Part shown: positions 26,494 through 34,829 of the stretch, piece by piece
How the letters are laid out: each line of letters starts with the position of its first letter
Numbering within the stretch: position 1 is the first letter of the stretch
DNA from: Clostridium saccharobutylicum DSM 13864
Lineage (GTDB): Bacteria; Bacillota; Clostridia; Clostridiales; Clostridiaceae
Assembly (NCBI RefSeq): GCF_000473995.1
Contig: NC_022571.1
Location: forward strand, 2,697,416 to 2,761,415
Length of the DNA: 64,000 nt
Reading direction: 5' to 3'
Notes under the pieces: model-generated
Database searches by the model: none
Told to the model about the DNA's origin: nothing
The model's input: only the letters and a program-made list of their open reading frames with translations
Program-made: the position numbers and the translations under genes

Positions 26494-27258
26494 CTAGTCT
26501 GCTATCATACTAACTTGATCCGTTTTATATATTTTATGAATCTTTTGCTTAGTCAACTCTGAAGGCCTTCCATTAAAAATTATTTTTCCACCATTAATTC
26601 CAATAATTTTATCAGAATACTTCATCGCCACATCTACTTGATGCAGATTCAAAATACAAGTGAGTCCCATTTCCTTGTTAATATTCTTTAATTGATCCAT
26701 AATTATTTTTGAGGAATTGGGATCTAACGATGCAATAGGTTCATCACATAGCATTAGTTTTGGATTTTGAATTAAAGCTCTTGCAATACCTACTCTTTGC
26801 TTTTGTCCACCACTTAACTCATCACACCTTTTATAGGCTTCATTTTGTAATCCAAGCTTTTCAATAATTCTAAAAGCCTGTTGTTTTTCGTCTTCTGTAT
26901 ATATTCCAATAACACCTGCTATAACTGACTTATATCCAAGTCTTCCGTGTAATACATTTTCAATAACACTTAATCTCTCTACTAAATTATAATTTTGAAA
27001 GATCATTCCTATTTTAGTTCTAAGTTCTCTTAAGCCTTTTCTATTTAAATCTTGTATTTTAGTTTCATCAAATGTGATGCTTCCATGTGTTGCATCAATC
27101 AACCTATTAATGCATCGTAGGAGTGTTGACTTTCCAGCTCCTGATGGTCCTATTACAGAAACAAATTCTCCTTTTTTTACTGAAAAACCAATGTTCGACA
27201 AAGCTTTAGTTCCACCTTTATATACTTTGCTTATATCATTAACTTCTAGCAATTCCAT
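26494..27258 (-). CDS. phnC: Phosphonate-type ABC transporter ATP-binding protein
   Basis: ATPase subunit of about 254 residues. Walker A is GPSGAGKST, the signature is LSGGQKQR, Walker B is LMLCDEP, followed by the switch His in LNLHQVD. The pattern (LEVNDISKVYKGGTKALSNI) is that of PhnC. A TTG-started frame begins at 27267 but sits only 2 bases after GGAG; the ATG at 27258 has a better spacing. A small hairpin (CCTCG/CGAGG, 27287-27310) lies between phnD and phnC and may make expression of the binding protein exceed that of the membrane part. Confidence 0.9.
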   Translation of the reverse strand: MELLEVNDISKVYKGGTKALSNIGFSVKKGEFVSVIGPSGAGKSTLLRCINRLIDATHGSITFDETKIQDLNRKGLRELRTKIGMIFQNYNLVERLSVIENVLHGRLGYKSVIAGVIGIYTEDEKQQAFRIIEKLGLQNEAYKRCDELSGGQKQRVGIARALIQNPKLMLCDEPIASLDPNSSKIIMDQLKNINKEMGLTCILNLHQVDVAMKYSDKIIGINGGKIIFNGRPSELTKQKIHKIYKTDQVSMIAD

Positions 27259-27317
27259 TTTCCCCAATTCTCCTTTTTTAAAATATTGCCTCGCAGATAA
27301 CTACGAGGTAATCAAAT

Positions 27318-28370
27318 TTATTTAACAACATCTCTAGCCGGATCAAACCATGAATCTTCAACTTTTAAGAATCTTTCATTTCCTTCTTTAGCAAATAAGG
27401 CTTTAATATCCGAACCTTCTTTAACAAATATTTTAGAGTTATTAGCCACTTCATCAGAAGTAAGTGCATCTAATATTTTCTTTTGATCTTCTGCACTTAT
27501 AGCATCTGTATTTATAGCAAATGGTGAATTTAAAACTGGTACATTTGCAATTGTTGTAAATTCTTTTCCATATAATGAATTAAATGGCTCTGACGCACCA
27601 TCTTTAACTTTATAAGTTGTACCAAGTTCATCAAATTTTCCACTTACTGCATCAATATAATTTTCTAAAGTTATATCACAAAATGCTGCCACATCAGCTT
27701 TTCCTGTTAATACATTTACTGCTGAACCTTGATGTGATCCACCAAATAATACTTCACTAAAAAATTTATCATTTCCACCTTGCATCAAATCATCTGTTGT
27801 TAAGTCCTTCCACTTATCTTGTTTAGAAAAATAAGATACTATTGATTGTGCTGGTACCTTAAATCCTGAGCTAGAACTATTGGATACATAAGATATCTTC
27901 TTACCTTGGATGTTATCTAACGTATATTTACCATCCTTTTTATATTCATCTGCCATATCTGCTGGTACTGCAAGCCAACTATAATAAACAGCATCGTCAA
28001 TAGTTCCTGATTTGCCACTTGAAACAACTAAAGGTTGAACCTTATTATTCTTTTTATTCGCTTGGATATAACCTTCAGGTCCCATATATGCAATTCCAGC
28101 TGTACCATTAACAATTGATTCAACTACTACAGAATAATCAGTAGTAAGTTTATGTTCTACTTTCTTTCCTGTTGCTTTTTCAATTACTTTACCAATTTCA
28201 TCACGAGCCTCTGCTAAATCTCCAGCGGATTCATTTGGATACCAAACCATTGTAATTGTGTCTGATGATTTAGCACCACCATTTGCACTCTTATAATCTA
28301 CACTTCCACATCCTACAAGCATTGTCATAGAAAGTAGAAAACTTATTATTAGTGTTAAAACTTTTTTCAT
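27318..28370 (-). CDS. phnD: Phosphonate/phosphite-type ABC transporter substrate-binding lipoprotein
   Basis: A lipoprotein of about 350 residues with a lipobox (LVGC, Cys near residue 21) and a type II periplasmic-binding fold of the PhnD group (MVWYPNESAGDLAEARDEIGKVIEKATGKKVE, AYMGPEGYI, SNSSSSGFKVPA, GGSHQGSAVNVLTGKADVAAFCD). It captures phosphonate, phosphite or a similar oxyanion for the PhnC-PhnE-PhnE transporter. An ATG lies at 28400, but GAGGGGAG precedes the ATG at 28370 that starts a normal signal peptide. No C-P lyase, phosphonatase or phosphite dehydrogenase gene is adjacent, so the ligand is open. Confidence 0.9.
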   Translation of the reverse strand: MKKVLTLIISFLLSMTMLVGCGSVDYKSANGGAKSSDTITMVWYPNESAGDLAEARDEIGKVIEKATGKKVEHKLTTDYSVVVESIVNGTAGIAYMGPEGYIQANKKNNKVQPLVVSSGKSGTIDDAVYYSWLAVPADMADEYKKDGKYTLDNIQGKKISYVSNSSSSGFKVPAQSIVSYFSKQDKWKDLTTDDLMQGGNDKFFSEVLFGGSHQGSAVNVLTGKADVAAFCDITLENYIDAVSGKFDELGTTYKVKDGASEPFNSLYGKEFTTIANVPVLNSPFAINTDAISAEDQKKILDALTSDEVANNSKIFVKEGSDIKALFAKEGNERFLKVEDSWFDPARDVVK

Positions 28371-28480
28371 TATTAAATATCTCCCCTCAAAATAAATCAT
28401 TTTTCAGTTTTAGTATTAAGCTGTTTTTATAACAACTTTTAAAAATAATTAGTATAAAAATTTTAAGCTTAAAAATCCAA

Positions 28481-28540
28481 GTTCATTTATTGAACAACAC
28501 CATATTAACATCGTTCATTGTTCAATACAATACGTTCATT
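28481..28540. promoter_or_regulatory. Repeated GTTCATT/TGAAC sites upstream of phnD
   Basis: GTTCATT occurs three times (28481, 28513, 28534). The first is part of a dyad GTTCA-TTTAT-TGAAC and the second of GTTCATTGTTCAAT. They lie 110-170 bases upstream of phnD and may bind a regulator of the operon. A related palindrome TGTTCATTGAACA lies in the promoter at 47983. Confidence 0.4.
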
Positions 28541-28593
28541 AGTTTTTTGGAAATAAAATATAATTTTGGATATTTATCTAGTAATATACTTAT

Positions 28594-28630
28594 AAAAAAA
28601 TCCTCGCTCAGCTAAAAACTGAACGAGGAA
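28594..28630 (-). terminator. Strong minus-strand terminator
   Basis: An 11-bp stem with one mismatch (TCCTCGCTCAG with CTGAACGAGGA) is followed on the minus strand by seven T. It ends the short minus-strand frame at 28638 and separates it from the phn operon. Confidence 0.85.
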
Positions 28631-28637
28631 GTTAAAA

Positions 28638-28853
28638 CTATAATTTTCCTTTACTTATAAAATATTTTATTTGTCTATTCCTTAAAAGCTTTATAAAAAA
28701 ATAGCCTATAATTACAAAACCTATTAATTCAGGCAAGTAATAACTTACATCTGTGATGAGTCTAAACATATCGCTGCTTATCCAATTACCTTCTGGCCTT
28801 GATGGAAACTTCCATCCAAAAACGGAGTAGCTAAAATAAAGAGACTGTTGCAC
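28638..28853 (-). pseudogene. Remnant of a membrane protein gene
   Basis: A minus-strand frame ends at a strong terminator but has no acceptable start. Its upstream end runs into the terminator hairpin of the GH25 gene and there is no ribosome site. The product would have a soluble start (FGWKFPSRPEGNWIS), one membrane helix (LPELIGFVIIGYFFIKLL) and a basic tail (LRNRQIKYFISKGKL). It looks like the C-terminal end of a larger membrane protein truncated at its 5' side. A 43-residue protein from an internal ATG cannot be excluded. No family recognised. Confidence 0.4.
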
Positions 28854-28879
28854 TAAATAATTAATGCGGCAGCCTCTTT
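28838..28879 (-). terminator. Terminator of the GH25 lysozyme gene
   Basis: A 15-bp stem with three mismatches (AAAGAGACTGTTGCA with TGCGGCAGCCTCTTT) is followed on the minus strand by TATTTTAG. It lies 45 bases after the GH25 stop codon. Confidence 0.75.
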
Positions 28880-28924
28880 AAATACTTTATTTATTTTTTA
28901 ATATAATTTGATATTAACCTAAAC

Positions 28925-30274
28925 CTATCTAAAAATATCCTGGGTAAATTCATTTAAATCTACATCCCCATTAATTCCATCAATAGAACCTTGATCTGTA
29001 TATTGGCATCCAACTCTAGAACTCCAAATATTATTAGATGGTAAATTATATAACCTCTTAGAGTAATTAGCTTCCCATAATGAATATGGAGCTAATCTAG
29101 TATCTAAACTATTTATAAAATCTGAATATGTATATATACATAAATCCATATTACTTAATCTTTTAAATTCATTTATGAATCTTATTGTATAATCCATAGT
29201 ATCAAATCCATATGTTTCAATATCTAAAACTGGTTTTAAATCGCTTTGCTTATCTTTTATATGATTATAAAAATTTTGAGCTTGTGTTTCTGGAGCGCTT
29301 GTTCCAACTAAAAAATGATAGAATCCAGTCTTTAACCCTGCACTTTTAGCCCCATTATAATAAGTTTCTAAATAATTATCTACATAGGTTGTCCCTTCAG
29401 TAGCTTTTATGTATACACATTGAATTCCCGCTGATTTCACTTTTGTAAAATTTATATCTCCATTGTAATGACTAATATCTATACCTTTATATATACCACT
29501 TGACGCAGGACTAGAATTGCTATTATTACTTGAGGTTACTGCTTCTAATCTCTTACCATCAGAACCTATTTTATATCCACCTGCTATAGTATCTTTAAGT
29601 AATCTTCCTGTAGATGGATCTAAATAATAATAATCACTTCCTGAATTTACCCAGCCTGTTGACATACTACCATTATTATTAAAATAATACCAGTAATTAT
29701 TTAACTTAACCCAACCTTTTGCCATCGCTCCACTGCTATATAGCATATAGGTATTATTATCTATTACATTAAGACCAGTTACCATACCACCTGACTCATT
29801 CAAAAAATACCAAGTATTGTTTAATAGTTTCCAACCTGTACTCATGGACCCTGACTTATCTAAGTAATACCATGTACCACTACTATATATCCAACCTGTT
29901 GCCATTTTTCCATCATAATTTAAATAATACCAATTACTATCTGGTTTAATCCAACCTGTTGCTCTAGTATTATCTGATCTGTAGTAATACCAATATCCAT
30001 TTTCTTTTTTCCAACCAATAGTTGATGTTATATTTGCAGGGCCATTTGCAATATTATTAATGTTTTTAGTCGTGTATTTCGAAATAACATTTAAAACATT
30101 TGGCTTATTTTCAGGTGTTCCGGGATTTGGGCCTGAATTTGATGATTGAGTAGCAGCACTATCCGATGTTGTTTGAGGTTCAGCAATTGCAGCTTGTACA
30201 CTTAATGCTTGACCAGAACTCAGCACAATTGCAAGAGTTAAAACAAATGAAGTAGTTTTTCCCTTAATATTCAC
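28925..30274 (-). CDS. Secreted GH25 lysozyme with wall-binding repeats
   Basis: Secreted muramidase of about 449 residues. A signal peptide (KGKTTSFVLTLAIVLSSGQALSVQA) is followed by a Ser/Asn/Pro linker and about eight 20-residue repeats of the GW-WYY-G-MATG type (about residues 85-245). A C-terminal GH25 domain has the DISHYNGD start, the KATEG motif and the catalytic-type DIETYG. GH25 enzymes cleave the MurNAc-GlcNAc bond. An ATG lies at 30301, but AAAGGGAG is 10 bases before the GTG at 30274, which I prefer. It likely works in wall turnover or autolysis with the GH24 enzyme at the window start. It is a single gene with its own terminator. Confidence 0.88.
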   Translation of the reverse strand: MNIKGKTTSFVLTLAIVLSSGQALSVQAAIAEPQTTSDSAATQSSNSGPNPGTPENKPNVLNVISKYTTKNINNIANGPANITSTIGWKKENGYWYYYRSDNTRATGWIKPDSNWYYLNYDGKMATGWIYSSGTWYYLDKSGSMSTGWKLLNNTWYFLNESGGMVTGLNVIDNNTYMLYSSGAMAKGWVKLNNYWYYFNNNGSMSTGWVNSGSDYYYLDPSTGRLLKDTIAGGYKIGSDGKRLEAVTSSNNSNSSPASSGIYKGIDISHYNGDINFTKVKSAGIQCVYIKATEGTTYVDNYLETYYNGAKSAGLKTGFYHFLVGTSAPETQAQNFYNHIKDKQSDLKPVLDIETYGFDTMDYTIRFINEFKRLSNMDLCIYTYSDFINSLDTRLAPYSLWEANYSKRLYNLPSNNIWSSRVGCQYTDQGSIDGINGDVDLNEFTQDIFR

Positions 30275-30433
30275 AGAAATCGTTCTCCCTTTACTTATCA
30301 TTAGTTATGCATGCTGACTTGTTACTTTATTAAAGCACTCATCAGTAAATATAGTTCATTTTAAATTATATAATCCTCTCCACTTCTAGGCAACAATTTT
30401 ACTATGGGTGTTGAGGAAAATAATAGAATAAAT

Positions 30434-30463
30434 CACAGTACTAAACGTGTATTTAGTACTGTG
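30434..30463 (-). terminator. Terminator of the che operon
   Basis: A 12-bp perfect stem (CACAGTACTAAA with its complement) and a 6-base loop, followed on the minus strand by ATTTATTCTATTATTTT, lies 64 bases after the cheB stop. Confidence 0.75.
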
Positions 30464-30526
30464 CTTATAATTTAATAAATTGATAATTAACTATAAGTTT
30501 ATACGATAATTCTTTGCATTTCTAAA

Positions 30527-31549
30527 TCATCTAAGCATTGAAAATAATTTTTGTGGTAAATTATCTAAGGATACCTGTTTTTCAACCGCACCTATATTAT
30601 ATGCTACCTTTGGCATCCCATAAACAATAGAAGATTTTTCATCTTGGCCTAATGTCCTTGCTCCACATTTTCTCATGGATAGAAGTCCTTTAGCCCCATC
30701 ATATCCCATACCTGTAAGAATAATTCCTATAGCTTTATTTCCACAAGCTTTTGCTACTGATTCAAATAGCACATCAACAGACGGGCAATGACCATTTACT
30801 TTATCACCATAAAAACACTCAACTTTATACATGCTGCCAACTTTTCTAATTATCATATGCTTATCACCAGGCGCTATCAACACCTTACCGTTTTCTAAGA
30901 AATCACCAGTCTGTGCCTCTTTTACTTTAAGGTTAGTGCAATTATTAAGTCTCTCGGCAAACATCCTAGAAAAAATAGGAGGAATATGTTGAACAATAAC
31001 GATGCCTGGAGTATTCTTAGGAAGATGGCTAAGTAATCTATGTATAGCTTCAGTCCCACCAGTTGATGCTCCTATAGCAATTATTTTATCCGTATCAGAT
31101 GCTTCACTAGTAACTGAATTAATTGCTGAAATACTTTTGGACATTGATACTTTGGCAACTGCTGCAATCTTTATTTTCACTATTAAATCATTAATGAAAC
31201 TTTCAACACTCTTTGCTGACTGAACATCTGGCTTTGTAACAAAATCAACTGCGCCTGCATTAATAGCGTCAAAAACCGCTTCACTTACTGTACTAACAAC
31301 AATTACAGGAAGTTTATATTGAGGAAGTAATCTACGAATAAACTCAATTCCATTCATTTTAGGCATTTCCACATCGCAGGTCATAACATCAGGTTGAAAT
31401 TCTAATATTTTATCTCGTGCATCAAAAGCATCAACGGCTATAGCTACTACTTCTATATATGGATCAGATGAAATTCCTCTCGATAATACTTCCCTAAACA
31501 ACATACTATCATCAACTACCAACACTTTTATTTTTTTAACCATTTGCAT
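30527..31549 (-). CDS. cheB: Chemotaxis response regulator protein-glutamate methylesterase
   Basis: A 340-residue CheB. The receiver domain (1-120) has phospho-acceptor Asp59 (TCDVEMP). A linker leads to the methylesterase domain (about 150-338) with catalytic Ser in GASTGG, His in VQHIPP and Asp in GMGYDGA. It removes methyl groups from MCP glutamates and gives adaptation opposite to CheR. GAGGGGG lies 8 bases before the ATG. It is the last gene of the operon, 14 bases after cheR. Confidence 0.93.
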   Translation of the reverse strand: MQMVKKIKVLVVDDSMLFREVLSRGISSDPYIEVVAIAVDAFDARDKILEFQPDVMTCDVEMPKMNGIEFIRRLLPQYKLPVIVVSTVSEAVFDAINAGAVDFVTKPDVQSAKSVESFINDLIVKIKIAAVAKVSMSKSISAINSVTSEASDTDKIIAIGASTGGTEAIHRLLSHLPKNTPGIVIVQHIPPIFSRMFAERLNNCTNLKVKEAQTGDFLENGKVLIAPGDKHMIIRKVGSMYKVECFYGDKVNGHCPSVDVLFESVAKACGNKAIGIILTGMGYDGAKGLLSMRKCGARTLGQDEKSSIVYGMPKVAYNIGAVEKQVSLDNLPQKLFSMLR

Positions 31550-31563
31550 AGTATCATCCCCCT

Positions 31564-32379
31564 CTATTCCTTTCTATATACAGCAGGCATTATATATTTA
31601 TATTTTGTTTCCTCTCTATTAAGCGATTCTGAATGACCAATAAATAAATATCCTCCACGTTCAGTCATATCATAAAATTTATTAATAAGCTTCGCTTTTG
31701 TTTTAGGATCAAAATAAATCATAACATTTCTACAAAATATAACATGAAATTTACGTTTAAATGGAAATATTTCGTCCATGAGATTAAACTTTCTATATAT
31801 AATTTCATTCCTTATCTTATCTGTAATTATACTATTTTCTTTATCATATTTTTTAAAATAGTTTACCTTCCAACTAGATGGAAGTAAATCTATCTCTTCA
31901 TTTCCATAAATACCTTTTATTGCCGAATCAAGAACTCTGCTAGAAATATCCGTAGCCAAAATCTTAGAATCCCACCACATTTTTTCCTTGCTAAAAAATT
32001 CATCTATAATCATAGCAAGCGTATATGGTTCTTCCCCTGTAGAGCATCCTGCACTCCATATTCTTAAATCTCTATCGCTAGCAACTTTCTTCAAATATGG
32101 GAGAACTTTATCTTTAAAATAATTAAAATGATCAATTTCCCTCATAAAGAAGGTATGATTTGTAGTAATCTTATTAATAAGAGTAACTACTGCATTTCCA
32201 GTTTTATCTGATATAACATAATCATAATATTCTGAGAAACTCTTAAAATTGTTCTCAATAAGTACATTTTGAAGCCTTCCCATCACAAGTGCCTGCTTTT
32301 CTTCTTTCAAATTAATACCGTAATTAATTTTTATATAGTCTGCAAATTTTCTAAATTCTTTTTTTGTAATTGTAACCAT
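31564..32379 (-). CDS. cheR: Chemotaxis protein methyltransferase
   Basis: A CheR of about 271 residues. The N-terminal all-helical domain (about 1-75) binds receptors and the C-terminal SAM-dependent domain has IWSAGCSTGEEPYTLAM (motif I) and VIFCRNVMIYFD. It methylates MCP glutamates. A GTG at 32388 overlaps the ribosome site AGGTG, so the ATG at 32379 is the better start. It lies between an MCP gene and cheB in the same operon. Confidence 0.92.
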   Translation of the reverse strand: MVTITKKEFRKFADYIKINYGINLKEEKQALVMGRLQNVLIENNFKSFSEYYDYVISDKTGNAVVTLINKITTNHTFFMREIDHFNYFKDKVLPYLKKVASDRDLRIWSAGCSTGEEPYTLAMIIDEFFSKEKMWWDSKILATDISSRVLDSAIKGIYGNEEIDLLPSSWKVNYFKKYDKENSIITDKIRNEIIYRKFNLMDEIFPFKRKFHVIFCRNVMIYFDPKTKAKLINKFYDMTERGGYLFIGHSESLNREETKYKYIMPAVYRKE

Positions 32380-32438
32380 ATGCTTCACCTGCCTAAAAAA
32401 TAAGGGAGAGCCTTGCGACCACTCCCAATAAATTTATA

Positions 32439-34277
32439 TTAATACTTTCCAAATTCCTTATCACTCAATATAATTTTAGATTTTACAGATTCATTTTCTT
32501 TGTATCCATCATTAGAATACGACGTTTGATGTTTCTTTTTTTCAGACATTTCATCAAGCATTTTTAATACTTCTGGATTAAGTTCATTTAAAGCATTATA
32601 TGATTTTACATTCTTCTTTAATTCAAATTTACTAACCATTTCTTTAAGAAGTACAGCTTGTGTGGACAGTTCTTCACTTGCTGCAGCACCTTCCTCTGAA
32701 GTGGCTGAGTTACTTTGAACAACCTGTGAAACTTCCATAATCCCCTGATTTATTTGGCTCAGTCCTGTAGACTGCTCATTTGAGGCAATAGCAATATCAC
32801 TTACAAGATTAGCTACATTTTCAACAGCATTTACTATTTCATTAAGAGCACAAGCAGTATCACTTGCAATCTTTGTCCCTCCCTCAGACTTCTTTATAGA
32901 ATCCTCAATCATATCAGTTGTTTCCTTTGCAGCATTTGCTGAACGTGCAGCAAGATTTCTTACTTCTTCAGCCACAACTGCAAACCCCTTACCATGCTGA
33001 CCTGCTCTTGCAGCTTCAACGGCAGCATTAAGTGCAAGGATATTTGTTTGAAATGCAATATCATCAATTACTTTAATAATCTTCGAAATATTACCTGAAG
33101 CCTCATTTATTTCTTCCATAGCTTTAAGCATTTCCTTCATTTGATTATCACCCTGGATAGCATTTAATTTAGCAGCTTCAGCTAATTCATTTGCTTTATT
33201 GGCATTTTTAGCATTTAAGTGAGTTTGAGAAGATATTTCTTCAAGAGATGCAGTCAATTCCTCAATTGAACTTGCCTGCTCTGTTGCACCTTGTGAAAGA
33301 GCTATACTCGAATCAGATATCTGCTTTGAACCTGAAGCAACTTGTTCTGCTGCATTACTAATATTGCTTAAAACATCATTATTTCTTTCAATCATTTGTG
33401 ATAGTTTTTTTCCAAGTAGATCATTCTCGGATTTAACTGAAACTTCGAAATTCAAATCTCCTGAAGCCATTCTTTCAGCAGCTAAAGCTTGTCCTCGAAT
33501 ATTTTCTATCATCCTTCCAAATGATTCTGCAAGACTGCCTATTTCATCTTTGCTATCCGCTTCAACATTAACATTTATATCACCTAAAGCAAGCTTATTT
33601 GCAGCTTCTACCATTTTCTTTACAGGTGCACTTATAATCTTAGATATGAATAATCCAAGACCAATAGCCATAATTACTCCAAAAGCTATTACAAGAATCA
33701 TTGTTGTAATTGTTTTACTTGCTAAAGCTGAATTATTATCTGAAGATTGTTTTGCTAAATCTGTTTTCAAATTTGTTAGATTATCAATACTACTTTCTAC
33801 CTTATCCGCTATTGTTGTTCCCTCTGTATATAAGCCATCTATTGCCTGTTGTTCTTGATTTGTTGTTATAAGACTTACTTCCTTATCTCTAAATTGTTCA
33901 AAGGAATCCATTACCTTTTTTAAATCATTGAAATTCTTAAGCACATCAGGATTTTGTATTCCTTTTTCAAAATGTGACATACTAGCATTTATTTCTTCAT
34001 CTAGACTTTTGAATTTATTTATGCTGTCCTGTCTTTTACCTGAATCTTTTACTATCATTAAATCTCTTAATAGTGATCTTTCTCTTTGATAACTATTTGC
34101 TATACTTGTCAAATCTGGCATTGTAGCAGTCTGATACTGATATAAATTAGTATCCAAATTGTTAATTTTTTCAACATTAATAATACCTACTACCCCTACA
34201 ACCCCTGCAATAAATGCTACAGTAATGAAAGCCATTATTAACTTTTGTGCAATTTTCAAATTATAAAACCATTTCAT
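32439..34277 (-). CDS. Methyl-accepting chemotaxis protein with double HAMP-like region
   Basis: A 612-residue chemoreceptor. It has membrane helix 1 (about residues 10-30), a four-helix-bundle sensor (about 32-190), membrane helix 2 (about 192-212), HAMP (about 213-265), a second HAMP-like segment, then the signalling domain with tip [34 protein letters not shown]. The C-terminus ends in a charged tail without a CheR-docking pentapeptide. It is a close paralogue of the MCP at 37759, from which it differs chiefly by 39 extra residues (about 259-297, from NIRGQ to SQMIE). It lies inside the operon between cheW and cheR, so receptor and signalling proteins are made together. Confidence 0.93.
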   Translation of the reverse strand: MKWFYNLKIAQKLIMAFITVAFIAGVVGVVGIINVEKINNLDTNLYQYQTATMPDLTSIANSYQRERSLLRDLMIVKDSGKRQDSINKFKSLDEEINASMSHFEKGIQNPDVLKNFNDLKKVMDSFEQFRDKEVSLITTNQEQQAIDGLYTEGTTIADKVESSIDNLTNLKTDLAKQSSDNNSALASKTITTMILVIAFGVIMAIGLGLFISKIISAPVKKMVEAANKLALGDINVNVEADSKDEIGSLAESFGRMIENIRGQALAAERMASGDLNFEVSVKSENDLLGKKLSQMIERNNDVLSNISNAAEQVASGSKQISDSSIALSQGATEQASSIEELTASLEEISSQTHLNAKNANKANELAEAAKLNAIQGDNQMKEMLKAMEEINEASGNISKIIKVIDDIAFQTNILALNAAVEAARAGQHGKGFAVVAEEVRNLAARSANAAKETTDMIEDSIKKSEGGTKIASDTACALNEIVNAVENVANLVSDIAIASNEQSTGLSQINQGIMEVSQVVQSNSATSEEGAAASEELSTQAVLLKEMVSKFELKKNVKSYNALNELNPEVLKMLDEMSEKKKHQTSYSNDGYKENESVKSKIILSDKEFGKY

Positions 34278-34309
34278 TATTATTTCTCCTTAATACTTAT
34301 TACTAAGAA

Positions 34310-34810
34310 TTAGTTTTGCATTGCTCCACTTAAATCTTCAAGTTCATCTTGAGATAAAAGTTTTTCACAATCAAGTAGCAGCTTTACACTTTCTCCAACT
34401 TTACCTATACTTTGTATATATTTATTATTAGTCCCATTATTCATTTTCGGTGGCTCTACAATATCCTCATCTGGAATTGTAAGTACTTCTGCCACATTAT
34501 CTACTATAAGACCTATAGAAATATCATTAATATCTACAACAATTACACAAGTTCTATCATTATATTCGCGTGAATCTTTTCTAAAACGTAGTCTTACATC
34601 CATAACAGGAATTATTTTACCTCTAAGATTTATAATTCCTTTAACGTAATCTGGAAGCTGTGGAATTTCTGTTATAGTCTGAATTCCTATTATTTCCGTT
34701 ACATACTTAATTTCTATCCCGTAGGTTTCCCTGCCAAGTGAGAATGTTAAATACCTACCTTTTTGAGTATCTTCTATTGACTCCAAATTATCTTCATTTA
34801 AATTTGCCAT
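34310..34810 (-). CDS. cheW: Chemotaxis coupling protein
   Basis: A 166-residue CheW with the SH3-like fold: RYLTFSLGRETYGIEIKYVTEIIG at the start, PDYVKGIINLRGKIIPVMDVRLRF in the middle and CVIVVDINDISIGLIVDNVAEVL. It bridges receptors and CheA. It lies 19 bases after cheA and 32 bases before the MCP gene. Confidence 0.93.
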   Translation of the reverse strand: MANLNEDNLESIEDTQKGRYLTFSLGRETYGIEIKYVTEIIGIQTITEIPQLPDYVKGIINLRGKIIPVMDVRLRFRKDSREYNDRTCVIVVDINDISIGLIVDNVAEVLTIPDEDIVEPPKMNNGTNNKYIQSIGKVGESVKLLLDCEKLLSQDELEDLSGAMQN

Positions 34811-34829
34811 GTCTTCATTCCCTCCTTAT

